Assembly (NCBI GenBank): GCA_965153355.1
Contig: OZ231126.1
Location: 80,600,001-80,664,000, forward strand
DNA: 64,000 bases
Direction: 5' to 3'
Origin: Flaccisagitta enflata
Lineage: Eukaryota > Chaetognatha > Sagittoidea > Aphragmophora
The position numbers and the translations under genes were made by a program. A model generated the notes under the pieces. The model worked only from the letters and a program-made list of their open reading frames with translations, was not told the DNA's origin and made no database searches. Positions 1 to 10,145 of this stretch are shown here, one piece after another (position 1 is the first letter of the stretch; each line of letters starts with the position of its first letter).

Positions 1-335
1 TTTATTGCAGTTCTCTCTGGATATTTCCAGCTGTCTTTCTGTCAGATAATCAATCAGTTGACATTTTCTGTCGATGTCAGTATTTGTCAGTATCTGTCAG
101 TATTTGTCAGTTTCGTTCGTTTCTTTAGCTTTCCAACCAACGCTGCTGCTTGATGGAGTTTTCTCCTTGTTCGTGTATTTGCCATTTCCCATGTTTTATT
201 TTTCGTAATCTCTTCAAGCTGAGATCCTGTCTTGTAAATCAATGCATGTGTCTATGTGCTTGCTCTGCCTCTCTTCCGTCTGTCTGCCTGTCTGTCTGAT
301 TGTTATTTTGTTTGTTTGTCTGTCTCTCTGACTGA
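1..335. other. Pyrimidine-rich non-genic sequence
   Basis: No supported gene. A short decameric repeat around TGTCAGTATT occurs near 75-112. TCTG-type tetramers become frequent toward the right and lead into the next microsatellite. Confidence 0.6.
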
Positions 336-428
336 TTGCCTGCCTGTCTGATTGTTTGTCTGTCTGTCTGTCTGTCTGTCAGTCTGTCTGTCTGTTCTCT
401 CTGTCTACCTATTCTCTTTCTTTCTCTC

Positions 429-516
<88 letters not shown>
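336..516. repeat. (TCTG)n then (CT)n microsatellite
   Basis: TCTG tetramers (about 350-395) grade into an almost uninterrupted CT dinucleotide tract (about 433-516). The open frames here are repeat translations, Leu-Ser runs, and are not genes. Confidence 0.95.
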
Positions 517-521
<5 letters not shown>

Positions 522-663
522 CACTTTCAAACACATACAGAGTGAGATCTAGGGCTCCATCTGCTGGTGACGCAGGAGGAAGGTCAAAACAATAAAACCT
601 GAAAGAAAGTTTAAACGTTCACCATCAACTAAAATTACCTTTTGTTATCCCGAAGATAGAGAA

Positions 664-880
664 AAGTAAGTGACGATGACATGAAAGAAAGGAAAGAAGA
701 GAGGGAGAAAGAAAGAGAGAAAGGAAGAAAGAAAGAAAGATTGAAAAAAAGAAAAAAAGAAATAGAGAAAACAGGAAGAAAAAAAAGAAGAAGAAAAGAA
801 AAAAAAGAAGGAAAGAAAGAACAAACGAAACGAAAGACAGCGAACAGACGAACGAACGAACGAACGAGCGAAGAAAGAAA

Positions 881-925
<45 letters not shown>

Positions 926-1187
926 AGAAAGAAAAAAAAAAGAAAGAAAGAAAGAAAAAAAAGAAGAAAGAAAGAAAGAAAGAAAGAAGACAGATAGAAA
1001 GAAAAAAACAAAAAAACAAAGCAAGAAAGAAAGAAAGAAAGAAAGAAAATAAGAAAGAAAGAAAAAAGAAAAAAAAAGAAAAGAGAGAAAGGAAGAAAGG
1101 AAGAAAGGAAAAAGAAAGAAAAAGAAAGAAAGAAAGACATAAAAGAGATAAAAAGAAACAAAACAAAGAAACAAAAAGAAACACAAA

Positions 1188-1261
<74 letters not shown>

Positions 1262-1290
1262 TGAGAGAGAGAAAGAAAGACTGACAAAAA
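664..1290. repeat. (GAAA)n microsatellite with interruptions
   Basis: About 620 bp of GAAA tetramers with A-run and AACG interruptions. It is open in several frames on both strands only because of composition. From 1,291 to 1,629 I see no gene. Confidence 0.95.
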
Positions 1291-1629
1291 TAAACAAAGA
1301 AGATGAGGGTTCTGAAAAACAGTCTAAAAACTCAAAGAAAAGTCACAAAAGAAACCCAAAAGATATCCAGTGAACCCGTTTTACAGAGATGAGGAAACAA
1401 CGCTCTTGAGTGTGGAATTTGATGAAAATCCTGTCTGAAGATTCATTTTTGTCACAACAAACAAGATGATGATGATGATCACCAAGTTTTTTATGTAACA
1501 ATGGAGAAAGAAAGAAATAGATAAAAGAGAGCAAAAACAAGGAATGAGGAGAATGGACCAAATGGGAAGAATTTGGGAAGAAAACTTGAAGAAACAGAAA
1601 CATTCAAAAATGAAAGGGAAAGCAAGACG

Positions 1630-1673
1630 AACAAGGCCGGATACGCGGCTTCCTCAGTCGCGTGCGGGCCATT
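1630..1673 (+). repeat. Family A short element, 5' fragment
   Basis: It starts ACAAGGCCGGATACGCGGC and contains AGTCGCGTGCGGG, the hallmark 5' end of a repeat found about ten times in the window. The 3' half is absent. Confidence 0.7.
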
Positions 1674-1702
1674 GTTAGATACAATGAATCAGGGCCAAGA
1701 GA

Positions 1703-2134
1703 TACACTTTTTATTTTTTATAAGAACCTAGTTTATAAGAACATCAAGGCTTCAAATTGCCCTAAAATTAAGAACATCTTAAGAACATATGAAGGCTTCA
1801 AATTCTAAAAGAAAATTTTTAACTAACAATAAAACTTTTGAAATATTGATAAAATACTTGAAATTAGAAGATTTACAATAAAATTAGGCTATTTCTTACA
1901 TAAATACTATAAAAATATCCCTTAACTTTATAATTTGGTATCTATTTTAGCAATTATTGATAAAAATACATTTATTTCTAATAATCAATAGTGAATTTAA
2001 AGGTTTACTATAATTTGTTTGTGGTCTATAATTAAGAACGCTCTAAGAACAGTGAAGGCTTAATTTTGCCTAAAAAAAAAGAACATGAAGCCTCTGTAAA
2101 AAAAATGATGTTCTTATAAAAGATAAAAAGTGTA
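1703..2134. mobile_element. MITE-like element with ~24-bp TIRs, TA-flanked
   Basis: The left end (TACACTTTTTATTTTTTATA) and the right end around 2,108-2,134 are inverted repeats of about 24 bp with about two mismatches. Both are bounded by TA, as expected for a Tc1/mariner-type target duplication. The AT-rich interior repeats AAGAACAT and GGCTTCAAATT and has no coding capacity. This is a non-autonomous element. Confidence 0.6.
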
Positions 2135-2639
2135 AACGAAAGATGAGTCCTATTTCGATACAAGATAATACAATGCACATATGACACGGTGCAAGATCGC
2201 GTGAAATTTGGTAGTCACCAAGGTTAAAAAATGTAAGTGTCATAAAACATTTTTTTTCTTTATGGTAGCATAGTACATCACTTTCCAGTTACAAAACAAA
2301 AAAAATTGATGCAAAATCTATTTTAGTTAGTTAAATATTAACAATTTAATATTTAATAATGATTTTCATAATATGATGAGATTTTTCCATATCTTTCAAG
2401 TATATTCAATTAGAAAATACTTCAAATTATTGCCAATAAATATAATTTATATAAAATATCTTTTTTTTATCAAGTTTTATATTAAATTGCCCTATTATAA
2501 GTTATTAAAAGCAATAAAAAACCATTTTTTGCTCATTTTCTCATAATGTCATAATTTGAATGTTATAATCGGGATCTTAGCTTGCGATTACACATTGAGC
2601 AATTGTCTATAACTTCGATCATCTATACTTTGTTCGCAT
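2135..2639. other. AT-rich non-genic sequence
   Basis: No gene, RNA or repeat structure could be supported here. Confidence 0.5.
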
Positions 2640-2681
2640 ATTCATTCATTCATTCATTCATTCATTCATTCATTCATTCAA
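2640..2681. repeat. (ATTC)n microsatellite
   Basis: About ten ATTC tetramers. Similar tracts lie at 18,290-18,345, 47,419-47,491 and 49,446-49,466. Confidence 0.95.
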
Positions 2682-2812
2682 TTTAGTCATGAATGATAAC
2701 TGTTCTTTTATCTGCTTTTCCCGTCAATGGCAATCCTTAATTCTGAGCCAAATAGAAGGCCAAGCGACCGACCGACTGACACATCAGTCTTATTCATGGA
2801 AGGGCAGGGAGG

Positions 2813-2925
2813 TGGATTGAAATTAAAGAATTTGGATTGAAATTGGAGAATTTGGATTGAAATTGGAGAATTTGGATTGAAATTGGAGAAATTGGAGCAT
2901 TTGGATTGAAATTGGAGAATTCTGG
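2813..2925. repeat. 20-bp tandem repeat
   Basis: Five or six copies of a unit beginning GGATTGAAATTGGAGAATTT. The overlapping minus-strand ORF (2,708-3,193) has Phe-Asn-Phe periodicity from this repeat and no domain. I do not call it a gene. From 2,926 to 3,225 I see nothing. Confidence 0.9.
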
Positions 2926-3225
2926 CCTCCTTTAATAAGGGCAATGTTGTTTCAACTTTCATATGCACATGTTGGACATCTGCACAGGACAAAACAAGGA
3001 CGGAAACATGACCGATATGGAATCGCTTCGAATGGGCAGAAGCAATGGGCAGGGACAGTTTTGTGGGTGGTAGGGGGCTGTTATGTGGGTGGGAAGGAAA
3101 AGAGACGCATCCCTGCAACCAATCAACACTCCCTCTTAATAAAATAGGCTCTCTTAGAGTTGCTTTCGACCAATGAACCCTCTGATCAGTCACTTAGCAA
3201 GAAACAAAAAGGCATTCATGAATGA

Positions 3226-3358
3226 ACAAGGCCAAGTAGGCCAATAAGGCGCAACGTGTGGATCGTCGAACGAATGCGTTACCCGACCGACAGACCGGCA
3301 GACCAACCGACCGAGGGACACAGCCAGTTACGAAGGTGCATTGTCGCACCTAAAAAAA
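3226..3358 (+). repeat. Family B short element, full length
   Basis: It runs from ACAAGGCCAAGTAGGCC to GTCGCACCTAAAAAAA. AGGCGCAAC near the 5' end pairs, with two mismatched positions, with the terminal GTCGCACCT. The middle is a run of CCGACCGACAGACC-like tetramers. The copy at 47,556 has perfect 9-bp complementarity. Confidence 0.7.
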
Positions 3359-3597
3359 CAAGTGACGCGGGGTCACAATATCGTTGCAGACGGGTGGGCA
3401 GGGGTATCCAACCCCCAGCCTCACCCCAACCCCCAACTCCCAGCCCCTCTCTAACACAAACACATAATAACAACTGCAGCATCAAAAATTCGCACATTTT
3501 CAACTTGATGACCCCGCACGGACCAACGGACGGACGGACCGTCAGACGGACAGACGGACAAAGCCTCTTATAGAGTTGTGTGTCCGCAACTAAAAAA
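3356..3597 (+). repeat. Family C short element, full length
   Basis: It begins ACAAGTGACGCGGGGTCACA, contains GTTGCAGACGGGTGGGCAGG and ends TCTTATAGAGTTGCGTGTCC followed by GCAACTAAAAA. The 5' GTTGCAGAC and 3' GTCCGCAAC are complementary apart from one position. It abuts the end of the family B copy. Confidence 0.65.
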
Positions 3598-5262
3598 TCA
3601 AGGTGCCATCAGTAGATGGATGGAGCAATAGACAGACATAAACCTTGCCGCATACAGTTGACTCCCCCTCCAATGGATTTGAAGGGACCAACAAATTTTA
3701 TCTGTTATAAGCAGAATTCTGTTCTAGCCAATATGGGACAAAAAATTAGTTCAAAACCCAAATCCCAATCTTAAGGCCCAAATCCCAACCTCAAAGCCCC
3801 AATCTCAGCCTTAAAGACTAAATTTCAGCCTCAAGTACAGAATTCAGCCCCAAAACAAAAAAACCCAAATCCCAACTGCTAGAAGGTGAACCTTCCTCAT
3901 ATGTGAAAGCATAGGTCATGGGCCCCTCTGAGGGTGCTGCCCTTCTTCCTTCCCTAACTTGAATCACAACCTACTTGGGCAGGGCACAGGTACCGCTGGT
4001 CATTTAACGCTTTTGCTATTTTTCTTTTTTTTTGGGGGGGGGGGCAGCTGCCCTAGAGGACACAGGACACAGAGGTGAATTTCCTTTCATCTGTTTTTCC
4101 GTCTGTCCATCTGTCTGTCTGTCCATCTGTCCATCCAAATATCCCTCCCAAGGCCTAAATCTGGCTCTTTCAGGCTTGAAATCAATCCCACGAAACCCAA
4201 ATCAACCCTCTCAGTTCCAAAATCAACCTTCTTAGGCATAAAATCAGTGCACTTTGGCGCAAAATCAGCACTCTCTGGCCCTAAATCAACCCTCCCAGGC
4301 TTGTATTCAGCCCTCTCAGGCCTGAAATAAGCCCTATAAGGTCTCAAATTTGCCCTCTCAAACCTGAAGCCTGTCCTCTTAGGATTGATGGACCTATGGA
4401 AATTCACTCCAGTGTCCCAAAAGACATTGGCCCTTTAAGGCCGCTGCCCTACTCTCACGCCACTTTTTCAGCTGATCACTCCAAGCAGGGTATTAGGTAC
4501 GACTGACATTGTGTGATCCTTGGATGACTCATTGTTTATCTCTTTGTCTGCCTAATACTTCAACTATGTTGTTTGGGCAGCAGCCTCAAATATAACACAG
4601 GGGTGAAGCTTTATACATCTATTTGTCTGTCATACAACCCTCAAAAAAGCCTGTGGCCTCAATCCAGCTGGAGACCTGGAATCAACCCTCCAATGCCTAA
4701 AATCATTCCATTTAGACCCTGAATCAACCCTCTTAGGCCTAAAATCAGTCTTCTTAGGCCTTAAATCAGCTCTCTTTGGCCCTAAATCATCCCTCATTGA
4801 CTTAAAATCAGCTCTTTTAGGTGTGCATCAATTCTCACTTTGCTGAAATCATCTCTCCCTGGTCTTAAGTCAGTCCTCATAAGCCTTAAATCATCCCTTA
4901 GGGCTCAAGATTAGCCCTTTTACAACTAACTGCCTAATCTAGATCACTGTAGCCTAAAATAAGACCTCTAAGGCATGATCAGGCCCTCTCAGCCCCCATA
5001 ACTGGACATAGAAAATTTTCACACTGTGCACTACAGGATATCAGCGCTTTAAAAATGCTGCTCTCTTCCCCTCCTTATCACCTTTCTTGCAAGTAACAGA
5101 ACATGTGGATCTTGTATCATGTGAGGGTCCCCAGACCCTGGGGCCCAGGCACCTTTTTTTCAAATGGCGGTGACTACTCTTTTGCAAGACTTTGGATTTA
5201 ATTGAGCTTACCGGCCCCTCAGAGCCTGAAAATATGCTCTTTAAGGCTTAAATCATGTCTTG
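3598..5262. repeat. Degenerate ~20-bp arrays with hairpin flanks
   Basis: Blocks of a unit close to CTCAGGCCTAAAATCAGCCCT occur at about 3,765-3,875, 4,150-4,380 and 4,670-5,000. The middle block is bracketed by inverted sequences. GGTGAATTTCC near 4,074 and its complement near 4,398 are accompanied by GCCCT/AGGGC-type and GACACAGG-type motifs. The same module recurs at 29.2, 41.0, 42.0, 42.4 and 43.6 kb. No gene is supported. Confidence 0.7.
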
Positions 5263-5272
5263 AGAAAAAAAT

Positions 5273-5772
5273 CCCATTTATGTCATTTAGACACATCTCA
5301 TTGAAAATAATGAATTTGCATAAAAAATGAAAAAATGCAAGAACAAAAAACATCAGCCTCTATCAAAATCCAGTATCTAGAGGCTCATATCTTTGGAAAT
5401 GCAAAATTGCTCTTAGATTTTTTGTATTCATATTTTCAAAAATTCAAAATACTTTTTTCAAAAATCTTAGATTGCGACACACCTCAGCAAAAAACGAGTA
5501 AAAATGCAGATTAAAATGGTCGCAGGTGGATGAAATTTGAACTGTAAGTGGATTACACATCCAGTTCACTTGTCTTAAAATCTTGTGGGGCTGCGCCATC
5601 AGGAAGTCTGTGAATTCAAGGCCTATATCAAGTCTATAGAGAAAAATCACAATTTTGTCATTTTGACTCATCTCATTGAGAATTATGAATTTGCATAAAA
5701 AATGAAAAAAGGCAAAAACGAAAAACATCAGCCTCTAGCAAAATCCAATATCTAGAGGCTCATGTTTTTGAA
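5273..5772. repeat. ~125-bp direct repeat, two copies
   Basis: 5,273-5,402 and 5,640-5,772 share ATGAATTTGCATAAAAAATG, then AACATCAGCCTCTA and ATCTAGAGGCTCAT, with about 90% identity. The sequence between them is unrelated AT-rich DNA. Confidence 0.75.
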
Positions 5773-5799
5773 AGTATCATCATTTTCACTTTCTCGCTG

Positions 5800-5899
5800 A
5801 AGTCGGTCGGACGGTTGGTCGGTAGGACGGTTGGTCTGTCGGTAACGCATTCGTTCGACGATCCACACGTCGCACCTTATTGGCCTACTTGGCCTTGTT
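5800..5899 (-). repeat. Family B short element, 3'-truncated
   Basis: This is the reverse complement of the family B 5' half: AAGGTGCGACGTGTGGATCG followed by the tetrameric linker. The terminal GTCGCACCT is missing. The stretch 5,900-6,513 is AT-rich without recognisable features. Confidence 0.65.
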
Positions 5900-6513
5900 T
5901 TCCTAGTCGCGTGCTCGTTAATTTAGCTTGTACCTAAATGACAGAAAGCAATAAAACTAACATTCTCCGAGCAGATCATGTTGTGGGTCTGTCTCAGGCT
6001 GAAATCAATATTGGCTTTTAGGTGGCCACGCCTCACCTTCTATAATCCCTACCCCTATACAAAATCCAAAATTTCGAAGTTCTCAAATTCCAATTCTGAC
6101 TGCAGATTTTGAAAGTGTTTTCGTTTTTTTGATATTCCAATTAGAAGATGGTCAAAAGTGCTGTCAAATGTTAGGAAACATACCTTTCCTTTTAATTTCT
6201 TTATAAAATCATTAAACTTACCTTATTTAAAAATCTTTAGCGTGGATTTTGACAATGATTCCGAAGAAATTTTGATAAAAGAAAAGCACTTTTAACAGAC
6301 AGTTTTTCATGCAAATTTCGAATCTACAGTCGAAATTTTGATTTGAGCAATTTGAAATTTTTGGTTTTCTATTGGCCATGGGAAGTTCAAGGTAAGGCGC
6401 GGCAACCAAGATGCAAACTTTTAAAGCTGAAAATTATGACAATAGAAGCCCAAGACAGCTTTACAACATGAACTGCTCGGAGAATTTCGATTTTTTTTTG
6501 TTTTAGTCATTTC

Positions 6514-6682
6514 AGTACAGGCCGTTATGTTGGTTCGTCCGTCGGTCCGTCCAATTTTACGTTTTCGGCGATATGGGGTCTTTGGCCACACACGGCTCCT
6601 GCCCAAATTCTCTGATAACCTCACATACCGCCCCTGCCCTCCCACACGCGACTTGGGTGGCTTTGTACCCGGCCTTGTTTTG
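6514..6682 (-). repeat. Family A short element, intronic
   Basis: The reverse strand reads ACAAGGCCGGGTACAAAGCC, then AAGTCGCGTGTGGGAGGGCA and the GGACGGACC linker. It lies 11 bp beyond the 5' splice site of the transmembrane exon, inside the putative intron. Confidence 0.65.
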
Positions 6683-6693
6683 TAATGAATTAC

Positions 6694-6822
6694 CTGTACT
6701 GCGTAAACGATGACGACGGCGACGATGGAGATGATGGTTATGCCAGCCAGAGCGCCTGCCCCCAACCCGATAATCACCATCATATTCGATTTCAGATCCT
6801 CGCAAACCTTGACCAGAATCGC
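6694..6822 (-). CDS. Transmembrane exon of a probable vWA-domain receptor
   Basis: A 129-nt (43-codon) exon in a single open frame. On the minus strand AG precedes 6,822 and GTAATT follows 6,694, so the boundaries are canonical. It encodes a short juxtamembrane part containing VCEDLKSN, then about 27 hydrophobic residues with G-x-G-x-G-A-L-A-G small-residue packing (VIIGLGAGALAGITIISIVA), ending before a Tyr/Gln/His tail. It is downstream, on the same strand, of three exons that form a vWA fold (7.67-9.78 kb), so I infer a type I membrane protein with an extracellular vWA domain. Linkage of the exons to one transcript is inference. The cytoplasmic exon was not identified. Confidence 0.55.
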
Positions 6823-7195
6823 CTGATAACAAAGCCAGGAACCGGACGAATGAGTTGTCGGTCCGTCGGCACATTACATTCTTTTCCGTTTTTGGAGGGT
6901 CTTTTCATGGTTTTAAGTTGAATCCCGCAGTAGCGGATGATAAGGGACCAATATTTTTGTTGTGTTTTAGCGGGTTTTAACTGTATGAATCTGAATCTCG
7001 GATCCCAAAGTTATTCATGACAAGTACAAGAACAATATCCCTTGCTATACCTAAACTGAGAAATATGGAAGGGGGCCTTGTGAGCCCCCACTGACGAGTT
7101 ACTATGCCCATCACCCTAGTTTTCTATTTAGAAAAAACTAACTTAGCAAACATCCATTCTGAGTCGATCCCTAAATACTATTGCATGATGTCTCT

Positions 7196-7670
7196 GAGTT
7201 GTTCATATTGATCAACCTACATCAATTCTCTGAGTTGTTCGCATTTATTAACCCACATCAAACAACCAAAGCCTGCATGATATTGATCAATCTGCACGGT
7301 ATCCCTGAGTTGTTCGTATTGATCAACCTGCACAATATCTCTGAGTTGTTCATATTGATCAACCTGCATTATATTCCTCAGTTGTTTATGCTGATCAATC
7401 TGCATGATATCCCTGAATTGTTTGTATTGATCAACCTGCATGTTATCCCTGAGTTGTTTGCACTGATCAACCTGCATGATATCCCTGAGTTGTTTGTATT
7501 GGTCAACCTGCATGATCAACCTGCATGATCAACCTGCATGATATCCCTGAGTTGTTGATATTGATCAACCTGCATGATCAACCTGCATGATATCCTTGAG
7601 TTGCTCGTATTGATCAACCTGCATGATCAACCTGCATGATATCCTTGAGTTGCTCGTATTGATCGACTCA
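7196..7670. repeat. 36-bp minisatellite with a 13-bp sub-repeat
   Basis: Tandem copies built from ATGATATCCCTGAGTTGTTC and ATTGATCAACCTGC. The right part has extra short copies of ATGATCAACCTGC. The unit is a multiple of three, so both strands are open and translate as 12-residue repeats. It ends at the 3' side of the third vWA exon. Confidence 0.9.
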
Positions 7671-7671
7671 G

Positions 7672-7926
7672 TGCGTTCGATTTGTTGATCCGGCGATGAT
7701 TTCCAATTCCGTTCCGTTGACGCACAAATCGAGTTGGTCTTCATCTGTGTCGACGGTGCATTCCTGTCCGACGCCGATGCTGTAGACAGTCACGTTCTCA
7801 CGACGAAGAAGCTCCACTTCCTCCAGCAAAGCGTTTTTGTTCTTCGTTTGTCCGTCGGTCAGCACGAAGCCCAAACTCACGATTCGAACGGACTCTTCCG
7901 CCGTCATGCCCGTCATATTTGCCAGC
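7672..7926 (-). CDS. vWA domain, C-terminal exon (TDG motif)
   Basis: The minus-strand frame encodes LANMTGMTAEESVRIVSLGF, the vWA strand motif VLTDGQ, a helix rich in Glu/Leu/Arg, then VTVYSIGVGQ, matching the VYAIGVG strand of vWA domains, and an ELEIIAGS segment. The 3' splice site AAAAAAG|G gives phase 2, which exactly completes the split codon left by the exon ending at 8,418. The apparent end at TGA (about 7,669) lies next to the minisatellite. The true 5' splice site was not identified, so the right reading may end a few bases earlier. Asp of TDG is the usual MIDAS motif 3 residue. Confidence 0.65.
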
Positions 7927-7984
7927 CTTTTTTCGAGGATCATCGGTTGGTATTCAATTAGTCAGTTTGAATTTGTAAAGAAGG

Positions 7985-8240
7985 CAGAATACGTGACAAC
8001 CCTAGTCGCTTGCAGGTGGGCACGGGTAGTCAGACAATTGGGCAGGAGCAGCAACGAAAAATTCGAGCTAAATCCACAAATGAGACTGACGGAACACAGT
8101 AGACAGAAAGTCACCACCTGCTTACTACTTACCACGCTTGACCAACCAACCACCCAGCATCAATCTTTACGGACGGACCAACGGAGAGTTCGACGGACAG
8201 AACGAAAATAGACCAAAAGAGTCGCGTAGCATGCATGACC
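7985..8240 (+). repeat. Family A-like element in vWA intron
   Basis: CTAGTCGCTTGCAGGTGGGC near the left and ACGGACGGACCAACGG plus GAGTCGCGTAGCATGCATGA near the right match both ends of family A, with an unrelated ~100-bp centre. Confidence 0.5.
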
Positions 8241-8417
8241 AAAAACAAGGGAAAAAAAGAAAATATGAATTGATTATTCTAGGGTTATCGAGCAGACCCT
8301 GAGCAACATGCCCCTTCTAGGGAACTAGAAACTGTTCAGAAAGAATGAATATAGTCATGGTCATGGTAACATAGCAATAAAATGAAAGACAATGAAGTAA
8401 ATGAAATGCTCACTCAC

Positions 8418-8641
8418 GTTCTGTCTCGTTCCATTTGAAGGTGCTGCCTCATGTGCCTCAATGCTTTTTCCGTGTTGGTCTGACCGATTAAGCTCGCATT
8501 TCTTACTCGGCCATGAATATAAGTTTGCGTCAAATTAAAGGCCAGCTTTTGCCAATTATTGGACGTTTTTAGCGGCACCATCATAAACACTTCATTCGCA
8601 AACTGAACAATTCCCATTTTTGCCGGTCGGCTGCTGCGAAT
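8418..8641 (-). CDS. vWA domain, middle exon
   Basis: A 224-nt exon bounded by TTTTCAG before 8,641 and GTGAGT after 8,418 on the minus strand. The upstream exon ends in phase 0 and this one starts in phase 0. The encoded segment contains MGIVQFANEVFMMVPLK, the typical vWA second strand with Gln-Phe-Ala, an Asn-Trp-Gln-Lys-Leu helix and a NTEKALRHM stretch that corresponds to the T-x-T-x-x-A-L MIDAS region; here an Asn-Thr precedes it. Matrilin/collagen VI-type vWA domains show the same order. Confidence 0.65.
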
Positions 8642-8800
8642 CTGAAAATGTCAAAGTTGTACTATCTTGCTTGAAAAATATATCATGGAATATATCATAC
8701 GATTCATATCATCATTAGTATAAACATTAGTATGGCGTCATTTGATTAAACAAATTTTTTCTATCATTTTTTTTTCTCCTAAAGAATAATGTAAAAAAAA

Positions 8801-8988
8801 TAAAGCCGTATACACGGCTACCAAAGTCGCGTGCAGGAGGGCAGGGGCAGTGATAAAAAAGGCTAACCAAGCATTTGAGCATGAATGGTAATGCAAAAAA
8901 TGTCAAAAACGCTGAAAAAGCAAGGTGTTACCGACAGACCAACGGACATAGCGGGTTACAGAGTTGCATGCAGGCGACTAAAAAAAAA
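8801..8988 (+). repeat. Family A short element, full length
   Basis: It shows GCCGTATACACGGCTACC, AGTCGCGTGCAGG, the linker ACCGACAGACCAACGGACAT, then AGCGGGTTACAGAGTTGCAT and GGCGACTAAAAAAA. The 5' AGTCGC and 3' GCGACT are complementary. Confidence 0.65.
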
Positions 8989-9275
8989 CATAAAACCCAA
9001 TACAGGGATCCCTAAGTAGCATGCTTGTGGGCAGTGATAAAAAATGATAACCTTGCAAAAAACATCTATAAACACCATGCAAAGTATTACGGATCAATCT
9101 ACAGACTGACAGAATGACTAACAGACCAACTAACAGACCAACAGACCAACAGACTAACAGACTAACAGACTAACAGACTAATAGACCAATCACCATGCAA
9201 AGTATTACGGACCAATCTACAGACTGACAGAATGACTAACAGATGTAGCAGGCCACATGTTGCTTTCACATGATT
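8989..9275 (+). repeat. Diverged family A-like element with expanded linker
   Basis: It resembles family A (CAGGGATCCCTAAGTAGCAT, GTGGGCAGTGATAAAAAATG), but the linker has expanded into ACAGACTA/ACAGACCA octamers. A ~50-bp block (AAGTATTACGGAYCAATCTA) is present twice. Confidence 0.5.
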
Positions 9276-9430
9276 GAAATTTTTAAAAAAAATTATGATA
9301 CAAGAGGAGAAACATTTTAGCAAGATGGTAGAGGAATTTAAGGGAGGGAGAGAGAATGGGGAGGGGGGGGAGGTTGTCTCGAGTTAATATAGGTTCAGCC
9401 AGTCCAGGGCTCTTGAATACATACATAACA

Positions 9431-9501
9431 TACACACACAAGACAACAACAACAACAACAGCAACAACAACAACGGCAACAGCAACGCCCAACAACCCAG
9501 C

Positions 9502-9554
<53 letters not shown>
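9431..9554. repeat. (CAA)n microsatellite
   Basis: CAA/CGG-interrupted trinucleotide tract that is purest over about 9,499-9,553. Poly-Leu or poly-Thr frames across it are artefacts. Confidence 0.95.
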
Positions 9555-9604
9555 GATATACGAATTAACGAATTGGATACACACATTCACATTCTGTCAT
9601 TTAC

Positions 9605-9779
9605 CTTTCCCATAAATTTGGTGACATTGGCGACAAATTCCATGGCCAAATTGAATTGTTTGTCTGTGAGGCTTTTGCTGGAGTCTACAGCAAAAACACA
9701 ATGAACCTGAATATCTTCCAGTAAGCACAATTCTTCACTTTTCTCGCCATTTTTGCCCTCCGTCTGCGTTGCATTTACC
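9605..9779 (-). CDS. vWA domain, first exon (MIDAS DxSxS)
   Basis: A minus-strand open segment with AG before 9,779 and GTAAAT after 9,605. It encodes a polar lead-in, then EDIQVHCVFAVDSSKSLTDK, i.e. a hydrophobic strand followed by D-S-S-K-S, the metal-ion-dependent adhesion site D-x-S-x-S. The helix FNLAMEFVANVTKFMGK follows and includes an N-V-T glycosylation sequon. The exon ends in phase 0, compatible with the exon beginning at 8,641. Signal peptide and upstream exons were not found. The 5' boundary is my best AG. Confidence 0.65.
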
Positions 9780-9991
9780 CTGATGATGATTGTCTACCCT
9801 GTGAATTACCATCCTAAAAAACGCTATCTGAAAAAAAAACCCGCACCAACTTAGGGAGGGTGTTGCTCCAAAACGAGGCCCTGATAACCGGATAGATCGG
9901 TCTCATTTTAATAAACAGATATCCAAAAAATTTTCAAACATGGGTTTACGTTACTCATCTCGTTTTATAAAATTTCTCTTCTGTGACTCCG

Positions 9992-10145
9992 TTCATCCGT
10001 CTGTCTGTCGATCTGTCGGTCGGTCCGTTACACTTCGCCATTTCGGGCTTTTGTGGTAGTTTTTGCATCACCTACCAGCCCAATGTCCAATTTGACTGCC
10101 TTAACCCACCCACACGCGATTTCAGGCTTGAACTAGCTTGTTTAT
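9992..10145 (-). repeat. Family A short element, diverged
   Basis: The reverse strand carries AATCGCGTGTGGGTGGGTTA and the GGACCGACCGACAG linker. The ACAAGC 5' end is partly preserved. Confidence 0.55.

Noticed and set aside
336-1297. Several long ORFs on both strands (poly Leu-Ser, Lys-Glu, Phe-Leu)
   Set aside because: They are translations of CT and GAAA microsatellites. All frames are open because the repeats lack stop codons.
6557-6874. Minus-strand 105-codon ORF with Arg/His-rich tract
   Set aside because: Out-of-frame shadow of the transmembrane exon and the adjacent family A repeat. The hydrophobic frame has the splice sites.
7181-7528. ORF with a 12-residue leucine-rich-looking repeat
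   Set aside because: The 36-bp minisatellite is a multiple of three, and the opposite strand is equally open. There is no start context or flanking domain, so an LRR protein is not supported.
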